From: an uncultured Bacteroidales bacterium | GTDB lineage: Bacteria > Bacteroidota > Bacteroidia > Bacteroidales > Bacteroidaceae | Assembly: GCA_902802815.1 (NCBI GenBank) | Contig: CADCNQ010000002.1 | Coordinates: 62,001 to 126,000, forward strand | Direction of reading: 5' to 3' | DNA length: 64,000 bases | Shown: positions 1 to 10,068 of the stretch, piece by piece | Layout of the letters: every line of letters starts with the position of its first letter | Numbering within the stretch: the first letter of the stretch is position 1 | Position numbers and translations under genes: made by a program | Notes under the pieces: generated by a model | Told to the model about the DNA's origin: nothing | Seen by the model: only the letters and a program-made list of their open reading frames with translations | Database searches by the model: none

Positions 1-1
1 C

Positions 2-1408
2 GGTTGGCTTACAGCCTTTGCATACGGCACCAGTTATTTCTCCGCAGTCGTATTCGTCGGCTATGCAGGACAATTCGGATGGAAGTACGGCATGAGTGCG
101 TCGTGGATTGGAATCGGAAATGCCATTATCGGTTCGTTGCTTGCGTGGCTCGTGCTGGGTAAACACACAAGAAAGATGACGCAACAGTTGCAGTCGCGCA
201 CGATGCCCGATTTCTTCGGTTCACGCTACAACGACGAAGGATTGCGGGTGGTAGCATCTATCATTGCTTTTGTCTTCCTGATTCCATACACGGCAGGTGT
301 GTATATGGGTATTTCAAAACTCTTTGAGATGGGTTTCAATATTCCATATTCCTACTGTGCCGTCACAATGGCCGTTCTTACTGCCATATATGTCATACTC
401 GGTGGATATAAGGCTACTGCCATCAACGATTTCATTCAGGGCCTCATCATGCTCTTCGGTATTGTAACTGTTATAGCCGTAGTGCTCAACAGCCAGGGAG
501 GTCTGCATGCAGCCTATGAAAGTATGCTTGCACAGGTGCCTAATACCGACGACCTCACTCAGCGCGGTGCGGATTTATACAAGAACTTCAAGCCCGGCGA
601 CTTTGCTTCGTGGTTCGGTCCTAATCCCATGAGTCTTCTCGGTGTGGTCATTCTCACTTCGCTGGGCACGTGGGGGTTGCCGCAGATGGTGGGTAAATTC
701 TATTCCATCACAGATGAGAGCGCAATACGCAGAGGTACTATCATCTCCACAGTCTTCGCTCTCGTAGTGGCAGGCGGATGCTATTTTCTCGGCGGTTTCG
801 GACGCCTATTCATGAAGACAGCATTCAATGCGGAGACAGGCAAGTTTGCTTACGACAATATCGTACCCACAATGCTTGAAACGCTTCCCGACATTCTTAT
901 CGCACTTGTAGTCCTGCTCGTACTCTCTGCCTCTATGTCAACATTGGCAGGTCTGGTACTGACATCTTCATCCACCATGACACTCGACCTTATCTATCGC
1001 GACAAGAAAGCCAACGACAAGGAAGTACGTGAGGGAGAAATCGATGACACGGTACACGGAAACATCGAAAAGCGCAAGGTTGTGGTGATGCGTGTACTCA
1101 TCATCTTCTTCATCGTCATCTCCGTGATGATCGCCATGAACCCGCCACAATTCATTGCCCAGCTTATGGGCATCTCATGGGGAGCACTGGCCGGAGCATT
1201 TCTGGCTCCCTTCATGCTCGGACTGTATTGGAAAGGTGTCACACGACAGGCTGTATGGGCCTGCTTCATATGGGGTGTCGGTATCACCGTGATAAACATG
1301 ATGACGGGAAATGCTCTAATGAATCCCATCGACTGCGGAGCTGTCGCAATGCTGGGCGGCTTCCCCGTTGTATGGATTGTCAGCCTGCTGACTCCTACTC
1401 GACAGTAA
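2..1408 (+). CDS. Sodium:solute symporter (SSS family), 5'-truncated by window edge
   Basis: About 468 codons are visible and the frame is open to the window edge, so the N-terminus lies upstream. The protein is a run of hydrophobic helices with the SSS-like stretch SRTMPDFFGSRY, a VILGGYKATAINDFIQG segment and a late VLSASMSTLAGL helix, as in PutP/SGLT-type Na+-coupled transporters. A charged loop (DKKANDKEVREGEIDD) separates the last conserved helices. It would sit in the inner membrane and import a small solute with Na+; the substrate cannot be read from sequence. It converges on glmS and their 3' ends overlap by 14 bp. Family call is firm, substrate unknown. Confidence 0.85.
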   Translation, partial: GWLTAFAYGTSYFSAVVFVGYAGQFGWKYGMSASWIGIGNAIIGSLLAWLVLGKHTRKMTQQLQSRTMPDFFGSRYNDEGLRVVASIIAFVFLIPYTAGVYMGISKLFEMGFNIPYSYCAVTMAVLTAIYVILGGYKATAINDFIQGLIMLFGIVTVIAVVLNSQGGLHAAYESMLAQVPNTDDLTQRGADLYKNFKPGDFASWFGPNPMSLLGVVILTSLGTWGLPQMVGKFYSITDESAIRRGTIISTVFALVVAGGCYFLGGFGRLFMKTAFNAETGKFAYDNIVPTMLETLPDILIALVVLLVLSASMSTLAGLVLTSSSTMTLDLIYRDKKANDKEVREGEIDDTVHGNIEKRKVVVMRVLIIFFIVISVMIAMNPPQFIAQLMGISWGALAGAFLAPFMLGLYWKGVTRQAVWACFIWGVGITVINMMTGNALMNPIDCGAVAMLGGFPVVWIVSLLTPTRQ

Positions 1409-3305
1409 CGCTCTTCGCAAGGTTACGGGGCTGATCCACATTCAGCCCTTTGGCCACAGCGACATGATACGACAGCAATTGAAGAGGTATCACAGATAAT
1501 AGAGGCACCAGCCATCCTATTGTCTGTGGTACTTCTATTATATCCTCTACCATATTCTTCACCTGTTCGTCTCCTTCCGTCACCACAGCATATATATGTC
1601 CGCCACGGGAATATATCTCCTGCATATTTGAAACAATCTTCTCGTAGAGAGCGTGGTGAGTTGCAATAAAGACAACAGGCATCTGCTCATCAACAAGTGC
1701 AATAGGTCCGTGTTTCATTTCTGCTGCGGGATATCCTTCTGCATGAATGTATGATATCTCCTTCAGTTTCAGAGCTCCCTCAAGAGCTACGGGAAAATTC
1801 CATCCGCGTCCGAGATACAGGCAGTTAGATGCTTTGGCAAAACGCTGGGCAATAGCCTTTATCTTATCATTCTGCTCCAACACTTTCTTCATCTTGTCAG
1901 GTATCAGGAGCAGTTCGTTTATCATATCATCATATTCCTTCTGTGTCACGGTGCCCTTTGCCATTCCTAAAGCCAAAGCCAGCATGGCAAGTACGGTAAC
2001 CTGACCGGTGAAAGCTTTTGTGGAAGCCACACCTATTTCCGGACCTACATGTATATAAATACCGGTATGGCTTTCCCGTGCTATGCTGCTGCCCACCGCA
2101 TTTACTATTCCAAACACCAGAGCTCCGTTTGCCTTTGCCTGCTCTATCGCAGCCAGTGTGTCGGCTGTCTCACCGCTCTGCGATATTGCCATGACGACAT
2201 CGTCATGTTCTATCACAGGGTCACTGTATCTGAACTCTGAAGCATAGGCCACTTCCACCGGAATACGGCAGAAATGTTCTATATACTGCTTACCTATCAG
2301 ACCGGCATGCCAGGATGTGCCGCAGGACACAATGATGATACGACGGGCACGGAGCAGTTCCCGTCTGTGTTGCGTCACAGCAGAAAGCACCACCTGCAAA
2401 CCGCTCTCCGGTCCCTCATGACCTCTGTAAGCCGACGAATACGGAGACTCCACTATACGACCGCTCATACAGTCCTTGAGCACGTTCGGCTGGTCGAAAA
2501 TCTCCTTGAGCATAAAATGGTCGTAGCCGTCATGATCGAGCATCGAAAGATCCAGGCTTACCTCCTTCACCTCGCCCTTTGTCTCTTCACCGTTGAGTTT
2601 GTATATCTTTATCTCCTTGCCTCGCGACACCACAGCCACTTCCTCGTCCTTGAGATATATAATCTGGTTGGTGTATTCTGCTATAGGAGAGGCATCAGAT
2701 GCCAGAAAATACTCCGAATAATCATCCACTACACCTATGGCCAACGGAGAACTCTTGCGGGCGCACACCAACTCGTCCGGATGATTTGCGTCTATCACAG
2801 CAATCGCATATGCACCGAACACAAGTTTGAGAGCATTGCGCACCGCTTCACTCAGCGTACACTTCTTCAGATTCTGGGTGTACTCTATGAGCTGCACGAG
2901 CACCTCTGTATCCGTTTCGCTCTTGAAATGGAAACCTCTTTTCTTCAACTGCTCCCGCAGCGTGGCATAGTTCTCTATGATACCGTTGTGCACCAAGGTG
3001 AGACGTCCTGATTCCGACACGTGCGGATGAGCGTTAGCTTCAGAGGGTATGCCGTGAGTAGCCCATCTGGTGTGAGCGATACCCAGAGTGCTGCTCTTTG
3101 TGGGATCCACGTTTGCGGATGAAGTTTTTGCCACAACATCCTCCAGATCCGACACTTTTCCCTTGGCCTTATAGACATGCAATCCATTTTCATCCATGAG
3201 GGCACAACCCGCAGAGTCATAGCCTCTGTATTCCAAACGGTGCAATCCTTTTATCAGAACAGGATAAGCCTCTCTCTTTCCTATATATCCAACTATTCCA
3301 CACAT
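1395..3305 (-). CDS. glmS: Glutamine--fructose-6-phosphate aminotransferase (isomerizing)
   Basis: 636 residues. Makes glucosamine-6-phosphate from fructose-6-phosphate and glutamine, the entry step to UDP-GlcNAc. It opens with MCGIVGYIGKR, giving the N-terminal Cys nucleophile after Met removal; the class II amidotransferase domain covers about residues 1-230 (HTRWATHG, HNGIIENY). Two SIS isomerase domains follow, with SCGTSWHAG and SQSGETADT, and the tail ends in LAKSVTVE as is typical. No glmS ribozyme-like leader is evident. It starts only 21 bp after the sulfotransferase stop, so it is probably the last gene of the sulfonation operon. Its stop overlaps the convergent symporter by 14 bp. 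Confidence 0.97.
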   Translation of the reverse strand: MCGIVGYIGKREAYPVLIKGLHRLEYRGYDSAGCALMDENGLHVYKAKGKVSDLEDVVAKTSSANVDPTKSSTLGIAHTRWATHGIPSEANAHPHVSESGRLTLVHNGIIENYATLREQLKKRGFHFKSETDTEVLVQLIEYTQNLKKCTLSEAVRNALKLVFGAYAIAVIDANHPDELVCARKSSPLAIGVVDDYSEYFLASDASPIAEYTNQIIYLKDEEVAVVSRGKEIKIYKLNGEETKGEVKEVSLDLSMLDHDGYDHFMLKEIFDQPNVLKDCMSGRIVESPYSSAYRGHEGPESGLQVVLSAVTQHRRELLRARRIIIVSCGTSWHAGLIGKQYIEHFCRIPVEVAYASEFRYSDPVIEHDDVVMAISQSGETADTLAAIEQAKANGALVFGIVNAVGSSIARESHTGIYIHVGPEIGVASTKAFTGQVTVLAMLALALGMAKGTVTQKEYDDMINELLLIPDKMKKVLEQNDKIKAIAQRFAKASNCLYLGRGWNFPVALEGALKLKEISYIHAEGYPAAEMKHGPIALVDEQMPVVFIATHHALYEKIVSNMQEIYSRGGHIYAVVTEGDEQVKNMVEDIIEVPQTIGWLVPLLSVIPLQLLSYHVAVAKGLNVDQPRNLAKSVTVE

Positions 3306-3326
3306 ATGATATTCTTTTTTTTAATT

Positions 3327-4463
3327 TTAATCCGTTATCAATTCGTAACCCATCCGGGGAATCAGATCTCCGATGGCATCATTCACAAGTTTTACCGTAC
3401 GAGGTTCGTAGGAGTATTTGTTCTTCTTATATCTCCTCTGCGATTCGATATATTCTCTTATCCTGGGTTCTGCTTCCTCCCAGTTGGGCAATGAGAGTTT
3501 CTCGTAAACAGACTTTATCGTCTCGTAGGCATTATTCTCAATATCCTCAAACTTAACCTCCATCAACTGTCCCTCAGGGATGTATTTCTTCTGCTCTTCA
3601 AAAGCCAGATACAACTCACGGTATGCATAGAGTATGTTCTGCTCCAACTCCTCCATCGTGATACTGTTCCACTGGAGAGGCTGCATCGTCTCCGAGATGA
3701 AAGCCCTGCTGGATTCAAACACCGTATAGGGATTGCGACGCAGATGAAGAAAGCGTGCCTGCGGAAACATTTCTGTCAGCACCTTAACCTTTCCCGTATG
3801 TGGAGGATTCTTCGACAAATACTGCAACTCCGCATATCTATATCCTTCAGGATAAAGCCTTTCCGTGTTCCAAGTGGAAATCTTAACCAGCTTCAGAAAC
3901 TGCTTTTTGAATTCATCCACTTCCTCCTTTGTCGCCTTCTTCATCGTGAGGAAGCGGTCGCAATATTCACGCATGTATTTGGGAAACACCCAGAAATTGT
4001 AATAGGTCACCGGGCATGCGTTCTGCAGAGCAAATTCCTCCTCCTGCGGCTGATCCACAGAGAGGGGCATGGCATCTGTCGGTCTCCGCTCCGGTATAGC
4101 CAGATTCATGAAGAACTTGAAAAGCCACTGCCACCTCATCATCAGGTGCGGGAAGCAGGTCTGATACGTCGTTGTGTGAGCGAAATGCGGATCCTGTGCG
4201 AAAATATTGTGCACAAAGGTCGTGCCGGAGCGCCAGTGACCCAGAATGAAGAACGGATCGTATCCAAGCGGTTTATCTGCCAGCAACCGCCGGTATTCAC
4301 TTTCCTGCCCGCGTCCGAACTGCCACAGTATTTTCTGCAGCAACAAGGTGAGACGGTAGCAGAATTTTCTATCCTCGTCTATCTCCCTTCCTTCTGTGAT
4401 GCGACGTAACGTTTCTTTGTCAGCACCGACGAGAGTGTTTACAGGCAGTTTATCGTAGTTCAA
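3327..4463 (-). CDS. PAPS-dependent sulfotransferase (Sulfotransfer_3-like)
   Basis: 378 residues, predicted cytosolic. The 5'-phosphosulfate loop is visible near residue 74 ([14 protein letters not shown]), and the 3'-phosphate-binding strand/helix near residue 240 ([19 protein letters not shown]). It should move a sulfonate group from PAPS to a hydroxyl or amine acceptor; the acceptor is unknown. The gene follows cysN with a 14 bp overlap (4450-4463), which ties it to PAPS made by CysDN and CysC. The organisation resembles the Bacteroides thetaiotaomicron cluster whose sulfotransferase sulfonates sterols and lipids, so a lipid or steroid acceptor is one option; a sugar acceptor is another, given glmS next door. 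Confidence 0.88.
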   Translation of the reverse strand: MNYDKLPVNTLVGADKETLRRITEGREIDEDRKFCYRLTLLLQKILWQFGRGQESEYRRLLADKPLGYDPFFILGHWRSGTTFVHNIFAQDPHFAHTTTYQTCFPHLMMRWQWLFKFFMNLAIPERRPTDAMPLSVDQPQEEEFALQNACPVTYYNFWVFPKYMREYCDRFLTMKKATKEEVDEFKKQFLKLVKISTWNTERLYPEGYRYAELQYLSKNPPHTGKVKVLTEMFPQARFLHLRRNPYTVFESSRAFISETMQPLQWNSITMEELEQNILYAYRELYLAFEEQKKYIPEGQLMEVKFEDIENNAYETIKSVYEKLSLPNWEEAEPRIREYIESQRRYKKNKYSYEPRTVKLVNDAIGDLIPRMGYELITD

Positions 4464-5871
4464 TGTCTATATTCTGTTTACGTAGTGATTCTATTGCTTT
4501 TTCCAGTGCCTCACGATGCTCCTCGCCTATTCCGAGGACCTTCATGTCGACAACAGGTCTGTCAAACATTGTTGCATCGCTCTGCGATGTCGCTTCGATT
4601 ATCATACCCACAGCCGACGTATTGTTCGTGATGGGATCAATGAGAATGAAGCTGCCTGTTGACCTGTTCTCCTTATAGGCATCGAAGAAGAGAGGCTGTG
4701 CCGTCTCTATCTTCACTTCCCCTATTGTATTGAGCGTGAAGGGACGCGCGCTTTCATGCTCCATCGTATTGACGTTGACGATATAGTCTACTGCGGTTAT
4801 CTGTGCCCTTGTGGTGCGGGTTGTCTGTTTCAGGAAGAACTGTTTCCTGTCGTCCATCATCTCTTCATCCATCCACACCAGCATGGATTTGAAGGCACGT
4901 GATATTATCGGTTTCGCTGCTGCCGTCTTCACTATCATCTCGCCTCTCGAAATGTCTATCTCATCTTCCAGACATATCGTCACCGACTGCGGACAGAAAG
5001 CCTCCTCCAGCTCGCCGTCGTAAGTCACGATGCGGCTCACCCTGCTCTTCTTCATCGAAGGCAGAGCCGTCACCTCCTCACCCGTTTTTATCACACCGCT
5101 TGCCACCTTGCCGCTGAACCCTCTGAAATCAAGGTCCGGACGCAACACATACTGCACAGGGAAGCGGAAGTCCTTCATATTTCTGTCCAGATCTATGGGC
5201 ACATCTTCTATGAAGTTCAGGAGCGACTGTCCCTCATACCAGGGCATCTTCCCTGAGTGCTCCACCACGTTGTCTCCGCAGAGTGCCGAGAGAGGTATGC
5301 ATGTCACATCCTCCACTCCCACAGCATCCGTGAGAGCCTTGTATTCATCCCTGATTCTCCTGAAGACCTCCTCGCTGTAGTCAACGAGGTCCATCTTATT
5401 CACAGCAAGTACGATATGCCTGATACCCAGCAACGACACCAGATACGTATGACGGCGCGTCTGCGTCACCACACCTGCACGTGCATCCACAAGGATTATT
5501 GCCAGATTGGCTGTGGAGCCGCCCGTTATCATGTTTCTCGTATACTGTTCGTGTCCCGGGGTGTCGGCGATTATAAACTTACGCTTGTTGGTGGAGAAGT
5601 AGCGATATGCCACATCGATGGTGATTCCCTCCTCGCGCTCCGCCTTCAGTCCGTCCAGCAGCAATGCGTAGTCGATTTGGCCGGCTCCCGCATTCCCCAC
5701 ACGTCGCGAATCGCGCTCCAGTGCCGAGAGCTGGTCCTCGTACAGCTTCTTTGAGTCGAAGAGCAGTCGTCCTATGAGTGTCGACTTGCCGTCGTCCACG
5801 CTGCCCGCCGTCAGCAGTCGCAGCAGTGATTTCTGCTCGTCCTGGTCCAGATATGCCTCTATCTCTTTCAT
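4450..5871 (-). CDS. cysN: Sulfate adenylyltransferase subunit 1 (GTPase)
   Basis: 473 residues with the start at [11 protein letters not shown] prefer this to an in-frame ATG 78 bp upstream because it is preceded by GGAGGAG, an unusually good Shine-Dalgarno for this phylum, and because the longer form would intrude into cysD. EF-Tu-like GTPase: P-loop GSVDDGKST near residue 23, [11 protein letters not shown], and [12 protein letters not shown] hydrolysis drives APS formation by the CysD partner. There is no fused APS kinase domain; cysC is separate upstream. Part of the operon with cysC, cysD, the sulfotransferase and glmS. Confidence 0.96.
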   Translation of the reverse strand: MKEIEAYLDQDEQKSLLRLLTAGSVDDGKSTLIGRLLFDSKKLYEDQLSALERDSRRVGNAGAGQIDYALLLDGLKAEREEGITIDVAYRYFSTNKRKFIIADTPGHEQYTRNMITGGSTANLAIILVDARAGVVTQTRRHTYLVSLLGIRHIVLAVNKMDLVDYSEEVFRRIRDEYKALTDAVGVEDVTCIPLSALCGDNVVEHSGKMPWYEGQSLLNFIEDVPIDLDRNMKDFRFPVQYVLRPDLDFRGFSGKVASGVIKTGEEVTALPSMKKSRVSRIVTYDGELEEAFCPQSVTICLEDEIDISRGEMIVKTAAAKPIISRAFKSMLVWMDEEMMDDRKQFFLKQTTRTTRAQITAVDYIVNVNTMEHESARPFTLNTIGEVKIETAQPLFFDAYKENRSTGSFILIDPITNNTSAVGMIIEATSQSDATMFDRPVVDMKVLGIGEEHREALEKAIESLRKQNIDIELR

Positions 5872-5887
5872 TTCTCCTCCTTCTCCG

Positions 5888-6793
5888 TCAGAAATATCCT
5901 TCGCGTTTCTTCTGTTCCATCGATGCCTCCTGGTCGAAGTCGATAACACGTGTGGTGCGCTCGCTCTTCGTCGTGGTCATCATTTCCTCCACTATTTTCT
6001 CTATTGTGTCCGCCTCGCTCTCCACAGCTCCCGTCAGCGGCCAGCATCCCAGCGTGCGAAACCTCACCATACGGGGCTTCACCAGCGGCAGATACTCTTT
6101 CGGCAGACGGTCGTCGTCGGCCATTATCAGGTTGCCGTCTATCTCCACGCAGGGACGCTCCTTGGCATAGTAGAGAGGCACGATGGGTATCTTCTCCAGA
6201 CGTATATACTGCCATATATCCAGTTCTGTCCAATTGGATAGCGGAAACACGCGGATGCTCTCCCCACGATGGATATGCGTATTGTATATGTCCCACAGTT
6301 CCGGCCGCTGTCTCTTCGGGTCCCATTGGTTTGCCCTGTCGCGAAACGAGAATATCCTCTCCTTCGCCCTGCTCTTCTCCTCGTCGCGGCGTGCACCTCC
6401 GAAAGCTGCATCGAATTTATGTTTTGCCAGCGCGTCGAGCAGTGCCTTCGTCTTCATCAGGTCGGTATGCACCTTACTGCCGTGAGTGAACGGGCCCACA
6501 CCTGCATTGAAGGCTTCCATATTGGATTCCACGATGAGATTCCACCCGTGCTCCTTTGCGTACACATCGCGGAATTCTATCATCTCGCGGAATTTCCATT
6601 TCGAGTCGATATGCATCAGAGGGAACGGCACCTTTCCGGGGGCAAAAGCCTTCTCTGCCAGTCTCACCATCACACTGGAGTCCTTACCGATGCTGTAGAG
6701 CATCACAGGATTCTCAAATTCAGCAGCCACCTCCCTAATTATGTGGATGGACTCTGCTTCCAGTTCCTTCAGATGGCTTAGTTTATACGACAT
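5888..6793 (-). CDS. cysD: Sulfate adenylyltransferase subunit 2
   Basis: 301 residues, the usual length. PP-loop ATP pyrophosphatase fold with the motif [12 protein letters not shown] near residue 31 and the conserved [13 protein letters not shown] and [15 protein letters not shown] stretches; the tail KKREGYF is the family C-terminus. It adenylates sulfate to APS with CysN. It overlaps the end of cysC by 11 bp and is followed by cysN after a 16 bp gap. Confidence 0.97.
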   Translation of the reverse strand: MSYKLSHLKELEAESIHIIREVAAEFENPVMLYSIGKDSSVMVRLAEKAFAPGKVPFPLMHIDSKWKFREMIEFRDVYAKEHGWNLIVESNMEAFNAGVGPFTHGSKVHTDLMKTKALLDALAKHKFDAAFGGARRDEEKSRAKERIFSFRDRANQWDPKRQRPELWDIYNTHIHRGESIRVFPLSNWTELDIWQYIRLEKIPIVPLYYAKERPCVEIDGNLIMADDDRLPKEYLPLVKPRMVRFRTLGCWPLTGAVESEADTIEKIVEEMMTTTKSERTTRVIDFDQEASMEQKKREGYF

Positions 6794-7364
6794 AGGACAG
6801 TAATCTTTTTATTGACGCCTCAAGACTCTCACCCGACGTATCGATGCTCACCTGAGGATTCCGGGGGGCTTCATACGGTGCCGACACCCCCGTAAAATCT
6901 TTTATCGCTCCCTGGCGCGCCTTGGCGTAGAGCCCCTTCACATCGCGCTCTTCACACACCTCTATCGGCGTGGAGACATACACCTCGATGAAGTCTTCCT
7001 CACCTATTATCCCGCGTGCCATATCACGCAGGTCGTGCGTAGGAGAAACAAAAGAACACAGCGTAATGATACCTGTGTCCTTAAAGAGCCGGGCCACTTC
7101 GGCCACCCGTCTTATATTCTCCTTCCTGTCCTCCTGCGAGAAACCCAGACCTGCGCAGATGCCTCCTCTCACGTTGTCGCCGTCCAGCAGCCTGCACACT
7201 CTGCCTTTCCTGTATAGTTCACGCTCCAGAGCCAGCGCCAGCGTACTCTTCCCGCTGCCGGAGAGACCCGTAAACCACAGCACGCAGCCTTTCTGCTGCA
7301 GCAGTCTTTCGTGGTCTTCCCGCGTAAGCATTCTGTCGGTGATGGGATATATCTCAGATGTCAT
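6783..7364 (-). CDS. cysC: Adenylyl-sulfate (APS) kinase
   Basis: 193 residues. The Walker A motif GLSGSGKST is near residue 33, followed by [18 protein letters not shown] and the [13 protein letters not shown] helix, all APS-kinase signatures. It phosphorylates APS to PAPS, the donor for the sulfotransferase in the same operon. With no PAPS reductase or sulfite reductase nearby, the local purpose of PAPS looks like sulfonation, not cysteine synthesis. It overlaps the transporter by 11 bp and cysD by 11 bp, so the four genes are translationally linked. Confidence 0.96.
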   Translation of the reverse strand: MTSEIYPITDRMLTREDHERLLQQKGCVLWFTGLSGSGKSTLALALERELYRKGRVCRLLDGDNVRGGICAGLGFSQEDRKENIRRVAEVARLFKDTGIITLCSFVSPTHDLRDMARGIIGEEDFIEVYVSTPIEVCEERDVKGLYAKARQGAIKDFTGVSAPYEAPRNPQVSIDTSGESLEASIKRLLSYVV

Positions 7365-8667
7365 AGATGAGAGGGATAAGCAATACTGTGAGTACGAATA
7401 CTATTATGTTCAGCGGCAGACCTGCTCGGAGAAAATCCGTGAAACGGTATCCGCCTTCGTTGTGCACGATAAGGTTTGTCTGGTATCCTATCGGTGTGGA
7501 GAACGCCGCCGATGCTGCCACTGCGATGCACACGCAGAAAGGCAACGGGTCCGCGCCCAACTGCTTTGCCACAGCCATTGCCAGAGAGAATCCCAGAGCC
7601 GCTGCAGCATTGTTGGTGATGAGTTCGGTGAACACGTTTGTGATGGCGTAGAGCACCACCAGCATCATATATATACCGCCGTGATTCAGCGCCACCTTCT
7701 GGGACATACCGATGACGTATCCGGCCAGGAAATCGGCAAAACCCGAATTGGTCATACCCTTCGATATTGCAAAGGCGCACGCTATGGTTATCAGCACATC
7801 CCACGATATATACCTGCTGTAGCGCCGTGTACTGAACATTCCGGTCCACGCCATCACCACTGCTGTGACAGCAGCGAAGAAGAACATATCCATACGGAAC
7901 GTCGGCAGCGCCTCCCTCATGAACGGCAGTTCGCCTACAGTGGCTCCCACCACCATCATCACCAGCAACACCAGCGCCATCCATCTCTTCCTCTTCGACA
8001 GGTTCGTGTCGTCCGATGCATCCCGGATATTCTCCTCGTCCGTTTCCTTTGTCGGTTTGTCGGGCAGCAGATAGCGCGACACACATACGATGTACGCCAG
8101 ACCTCCCAGACACACGAAGACACCCACCTTTGTCATCTCAAACATCGACATGCCCTCCATACCGGCATCCTCCAGCAAACCGTGCACCACGAGGTTGGTC
8201 GACGTACCTATCAGCGTGCACACGCCACCCAGTATTGTGGCATACGACAGAGGTATCAGCAGTTTGCTCGCAGAGAGTCCCACTTTGTTTGCCCACGTGC
8301 GCACCATAGGTGCGAAAATCACCACCACAGGTGTGTTGTTGAGAAATGCGGATATGAAACTCACCGCCGGGAATATTCTCAGCGAAGCCATCGTGAGGCT
8401 GCACCCTTCTTTGGGCATTATACGGTGGACAATACGTTCCAGCATACCGCTCTGTCTCACACCTTCCGATATGAGAAAAAGCAGGGCCACCGTTATCATA
8501 CCCTTGTTGGAGAAGCCCTCAAGACATTCTTTCGGAGACAGGATGCCGAAACAGAGCATCAGCACCACAACCGTGAACAAAACCAATCCAGGACGCATCT
8601 TGTCTCGGATCAGTGCCCACACCATGAAGATGAGCAGCAGGAGTGTTATGACGGACTCTGTCGGCAT
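7354..8667 (-). CDS. SLC13/DASS-family anion transporter, probable sulfate importer
   Basis: 437 residues and about 11 hydrophobic segments. The two DASS signatures are present: FLNNTPVVVIFAP with GTSTNLVVHG in the first half, and ITNNAAAALG with TPIGYQTNLIVH in the second. The sodium:sulfate relatives found beside cys genes are usually near 600 residues because of central TrkA_C/RCK_C domains. Here the halves are joined by a short acidic linker (about residues 200-225), so the cytosolic regulatory domains are missing. First gene of the cysC-cysD-cysN-sulfotransferase operon, so sulfate is the likely substrate; this is inference from context. Confidence 0.88.
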   Translation of the reverse strand: MPTESVITLLLLIFMVWALIRDKMRPGLVLFTVVVLMLCFGILSPKECLEGFSNKGMITVALLFLISEGVRQSGMLERIVHRIMPKEGCSLTMASLRIFPAVSFISAFLNNTPVVVIFAPMVRTWANKVGLSASKLLIPLSYATILGGVCTLIGTSTNLVVHGLLEDAGMEGMSMFEMTKVGVFVCLGGLAYIVCVSRYLLPDKPTKETDEENIRDASDDTNLSKRKRWMALVLLVMMVVGATVGELPFMREALPTFRMDMFFFAAVTAVVMAWTGMFSTRRYSRYISWDVLITIACAFAISKGMTNSGFADFLAGYVIGMSQKVALNHGGIYMMLVVLYAITNVFTELITNNAAAALGFSLAMAVAKQLGADPLPFCVCIAVAASAAFSTPIGYQTNLIVHNEGGYRFTDFLRAGLPLNIIVFVLTVLLIPLIYDI

Positions 8668-8672
8668 CTTCT

Positions 8673-8723
8673 AAAAGGAAAAGCGAGACCTGCCTTCATT
8701 TTTTCTTCAGACATCGATCTCGC
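8673..8723 (-). terminator. Possible weak terminator/attenuator between tRNA-Thr and the sulfonation operon
   Basis: On the minus strand GCGAGA (8718-8723) can pair with TCTCGC (8683-8688), enclosing a partly unpaired 29-nt loop, and is followed by the T-rich run TTTTCCTTTT at 8673-8682. The long loop makes it weak. It lies between the tRNA 3' end and the transporter start codon. Confidence 0.35.
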
Positions 8724-8736
8724 ACCAACTCTTTTG

Positions 8737-8809
<73 letters not shown>

Positions 8810-8826
8810 ATTCACTTAACCGGGCG

Positions 8827-8858
8827 CAAAGGTACGTTATTTTTTTTGATTACACAAA
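8827..8858 (-). promoter_or_regulatory. Bacteroidetes promoter for tRNA-Thr(CGT)
   Basis: Minus-strand TACCTTTG (-7 box, 8827-8834) with TTTG 20 bp upstream (8855-8858). It is the only promoter-like match before the transporter-cysC-cysD-cysN operon, so it may also feed that operon by read-through. Confidence 0.7.
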
Positions 8859-8907
8859 ATAATGTGAAAAAAGTTTAACCACAGACCTTACTTTTCTTAT
8901 TTTTTCG

Positions 8908-8915
8908 TATATTTG
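8908..8915 (+). promoter_or_regulatory. -7 promoter box for the esterase operon
   Basis: TATATTTG matches TAnnTTTG and ends 7 bp before the ATG at 8923, which would leave a 5' leader of only a few nucleotides. No clear -33 TTTG is seen. Confidence 0.6.
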
Positions 8916-8922
8916 CACCGTT

Positions 8923-10068
8923 ATGAGACATCTGTACACCATTCTTTTTCTCCTGTTGCCGCTCATATGCAGCGCCGGAGACTTTCCCGTGATGAGCAAA
9001 CGTGTGCTCTCCTATCCCCTTCCCGACGGCAATTATCTCCTCACCGTCACCATCGGCAGCAAGAAGCGTGCAGCCTCCACAACAATACGTTGTGAGAGCC
9101 GCCGTCTCCTCTGCGAGAACGTTGCCACACGCAAGGGCGAGATCACCGCTCTTTCCTTTCTCGTCAACAAGCACTCCCCCGTCATCTCCGCCACCGAGCG
9201 CGTGAAGATAAAGAAGCGCGAAGAGAGCAAACTCAACTGGGACAATGTGCTCTCCGTCGAGATCACCGGCGACAATCCGGCTGTCATCGACATACGCATC
9301 ACTCCCGACACCATCAGTCCCACCATCTATCTCTGCGGCAATTCCACCGTTGTGGATCAGGATGAGGAACCCTGGGCTTCGTGGGGACAGATGCTGCCCC
9401 GCTTCCTCAACGAAAAGATTGCCGTTGCCAACTATGCCGAGAGCGGCGAGACGGCCTCCACCTTCTGCTCCGCCCTCCGTTTCAAGCGCATCCTCAAGGA
9501 TCTCAAGGCCGGCGACTACGTGGTGATGGAGTTCGGCCACAACGACCAGAAACAGCGCTTCCCGGGTGCCGGAGCATACTACAACTTCACCCACACCCTC
9601 AAGACCATGATTGACGAGGTGCGCCTCAAAGGTGCCACGCCCATACTCATCTCCCCCACCCAGCGCCGCTCCTTCAGGGACGGCAGGATACAGGAGACGC
9701 ACGCCGACTATCCCGAGGCTATGGAGATGCTGGCACGCCGCGAAAAAGTCACCTTCATCGACCTCCATTCCTACACCCGCACGCTCTTCGAGACCTGGGG
9801 TGAGGAGGCTTCCAAGAAAGGTTTCGTGCACTATCCTGCAAACACATATCCCGGTCAGGACAAACCGCTTGCCGACAACACACACTTCAATCCCTATGGA
9901 GCCTACGAGATTGCAAAGTGTGTGCTTCATGGTTTCAGGGAGCAGGGAGTCCTGACCGGCTTTTTCCGCGACTTCACCGACTTCGACCCCTCGCATCCCG
10001 ACCCCGTGGAGAGTTTTCACTGGACGGAAAGCGACCACATTGACACTCTGAAGCCCGATGGGAACTAA
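8923..10068 (+). CDS. SGNH/GDSL esterase, rhamnogalacturonan acetylesterase-like (CE12)
   Basis: 381 residues. A signal peptide is clear (MRHLYTILFLLLPLICSAG), so the enzyme is exported. After about 125 residues of N-terminal beta-rich sequence the SGNH domain starts: block I is IYLCGNSTVVDQ (GNS in place of the usual GDS), block III is VMEFGHNDQ and block V is DNTHFNPYGAYEIAK with Asp and His of the triad. CE12 enzymes remove acetyl groups from pectin (rhamnogalacturonan) or xylan; substrate here is inferred. The stop overlaps mltG by 11 bp. Confidence 0.85.
   Translation: MRHLYTILFLLLPLICSAGDFPVMSKRVLSYPLPDGNYLLTVTIGSKKRAASTTIRCESRRLLCENVATRKGEITALSFLVNKHSPVISATERVKIKKREESKLNWDNVLSVEITGDNPAVIDIRITPDTISPTIYLCGNSTVVDQDEEPWASWGQMLPRFLNEKIAVANYAESGETASTFCSALRFKRILKDLKAGDYVVMEFGHNDQKQRFPGAGAYYNFTHTLKTMIDEVRLKGATPILISPTQRRSFRDGRIQETHADYPEAMEMLARREKVTFIDLHSYTRTLFETWGEEASKKGFVHYPANTYPGQDKPLADNTHFNPYGAYEIAKCVLHGFREQGVLTGFFRDFTDFDPSHPDPVESFHWTESDHIDTLKPDGN

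Noticed and set aside
2980..3330. glmS ribozyme or riboswitch ahead of glmS
   Set aside because: Only 21 bp separate glmS from the upstream gene, leaving no room for a leader; such ribozymes belong mainly to Firmicutes.
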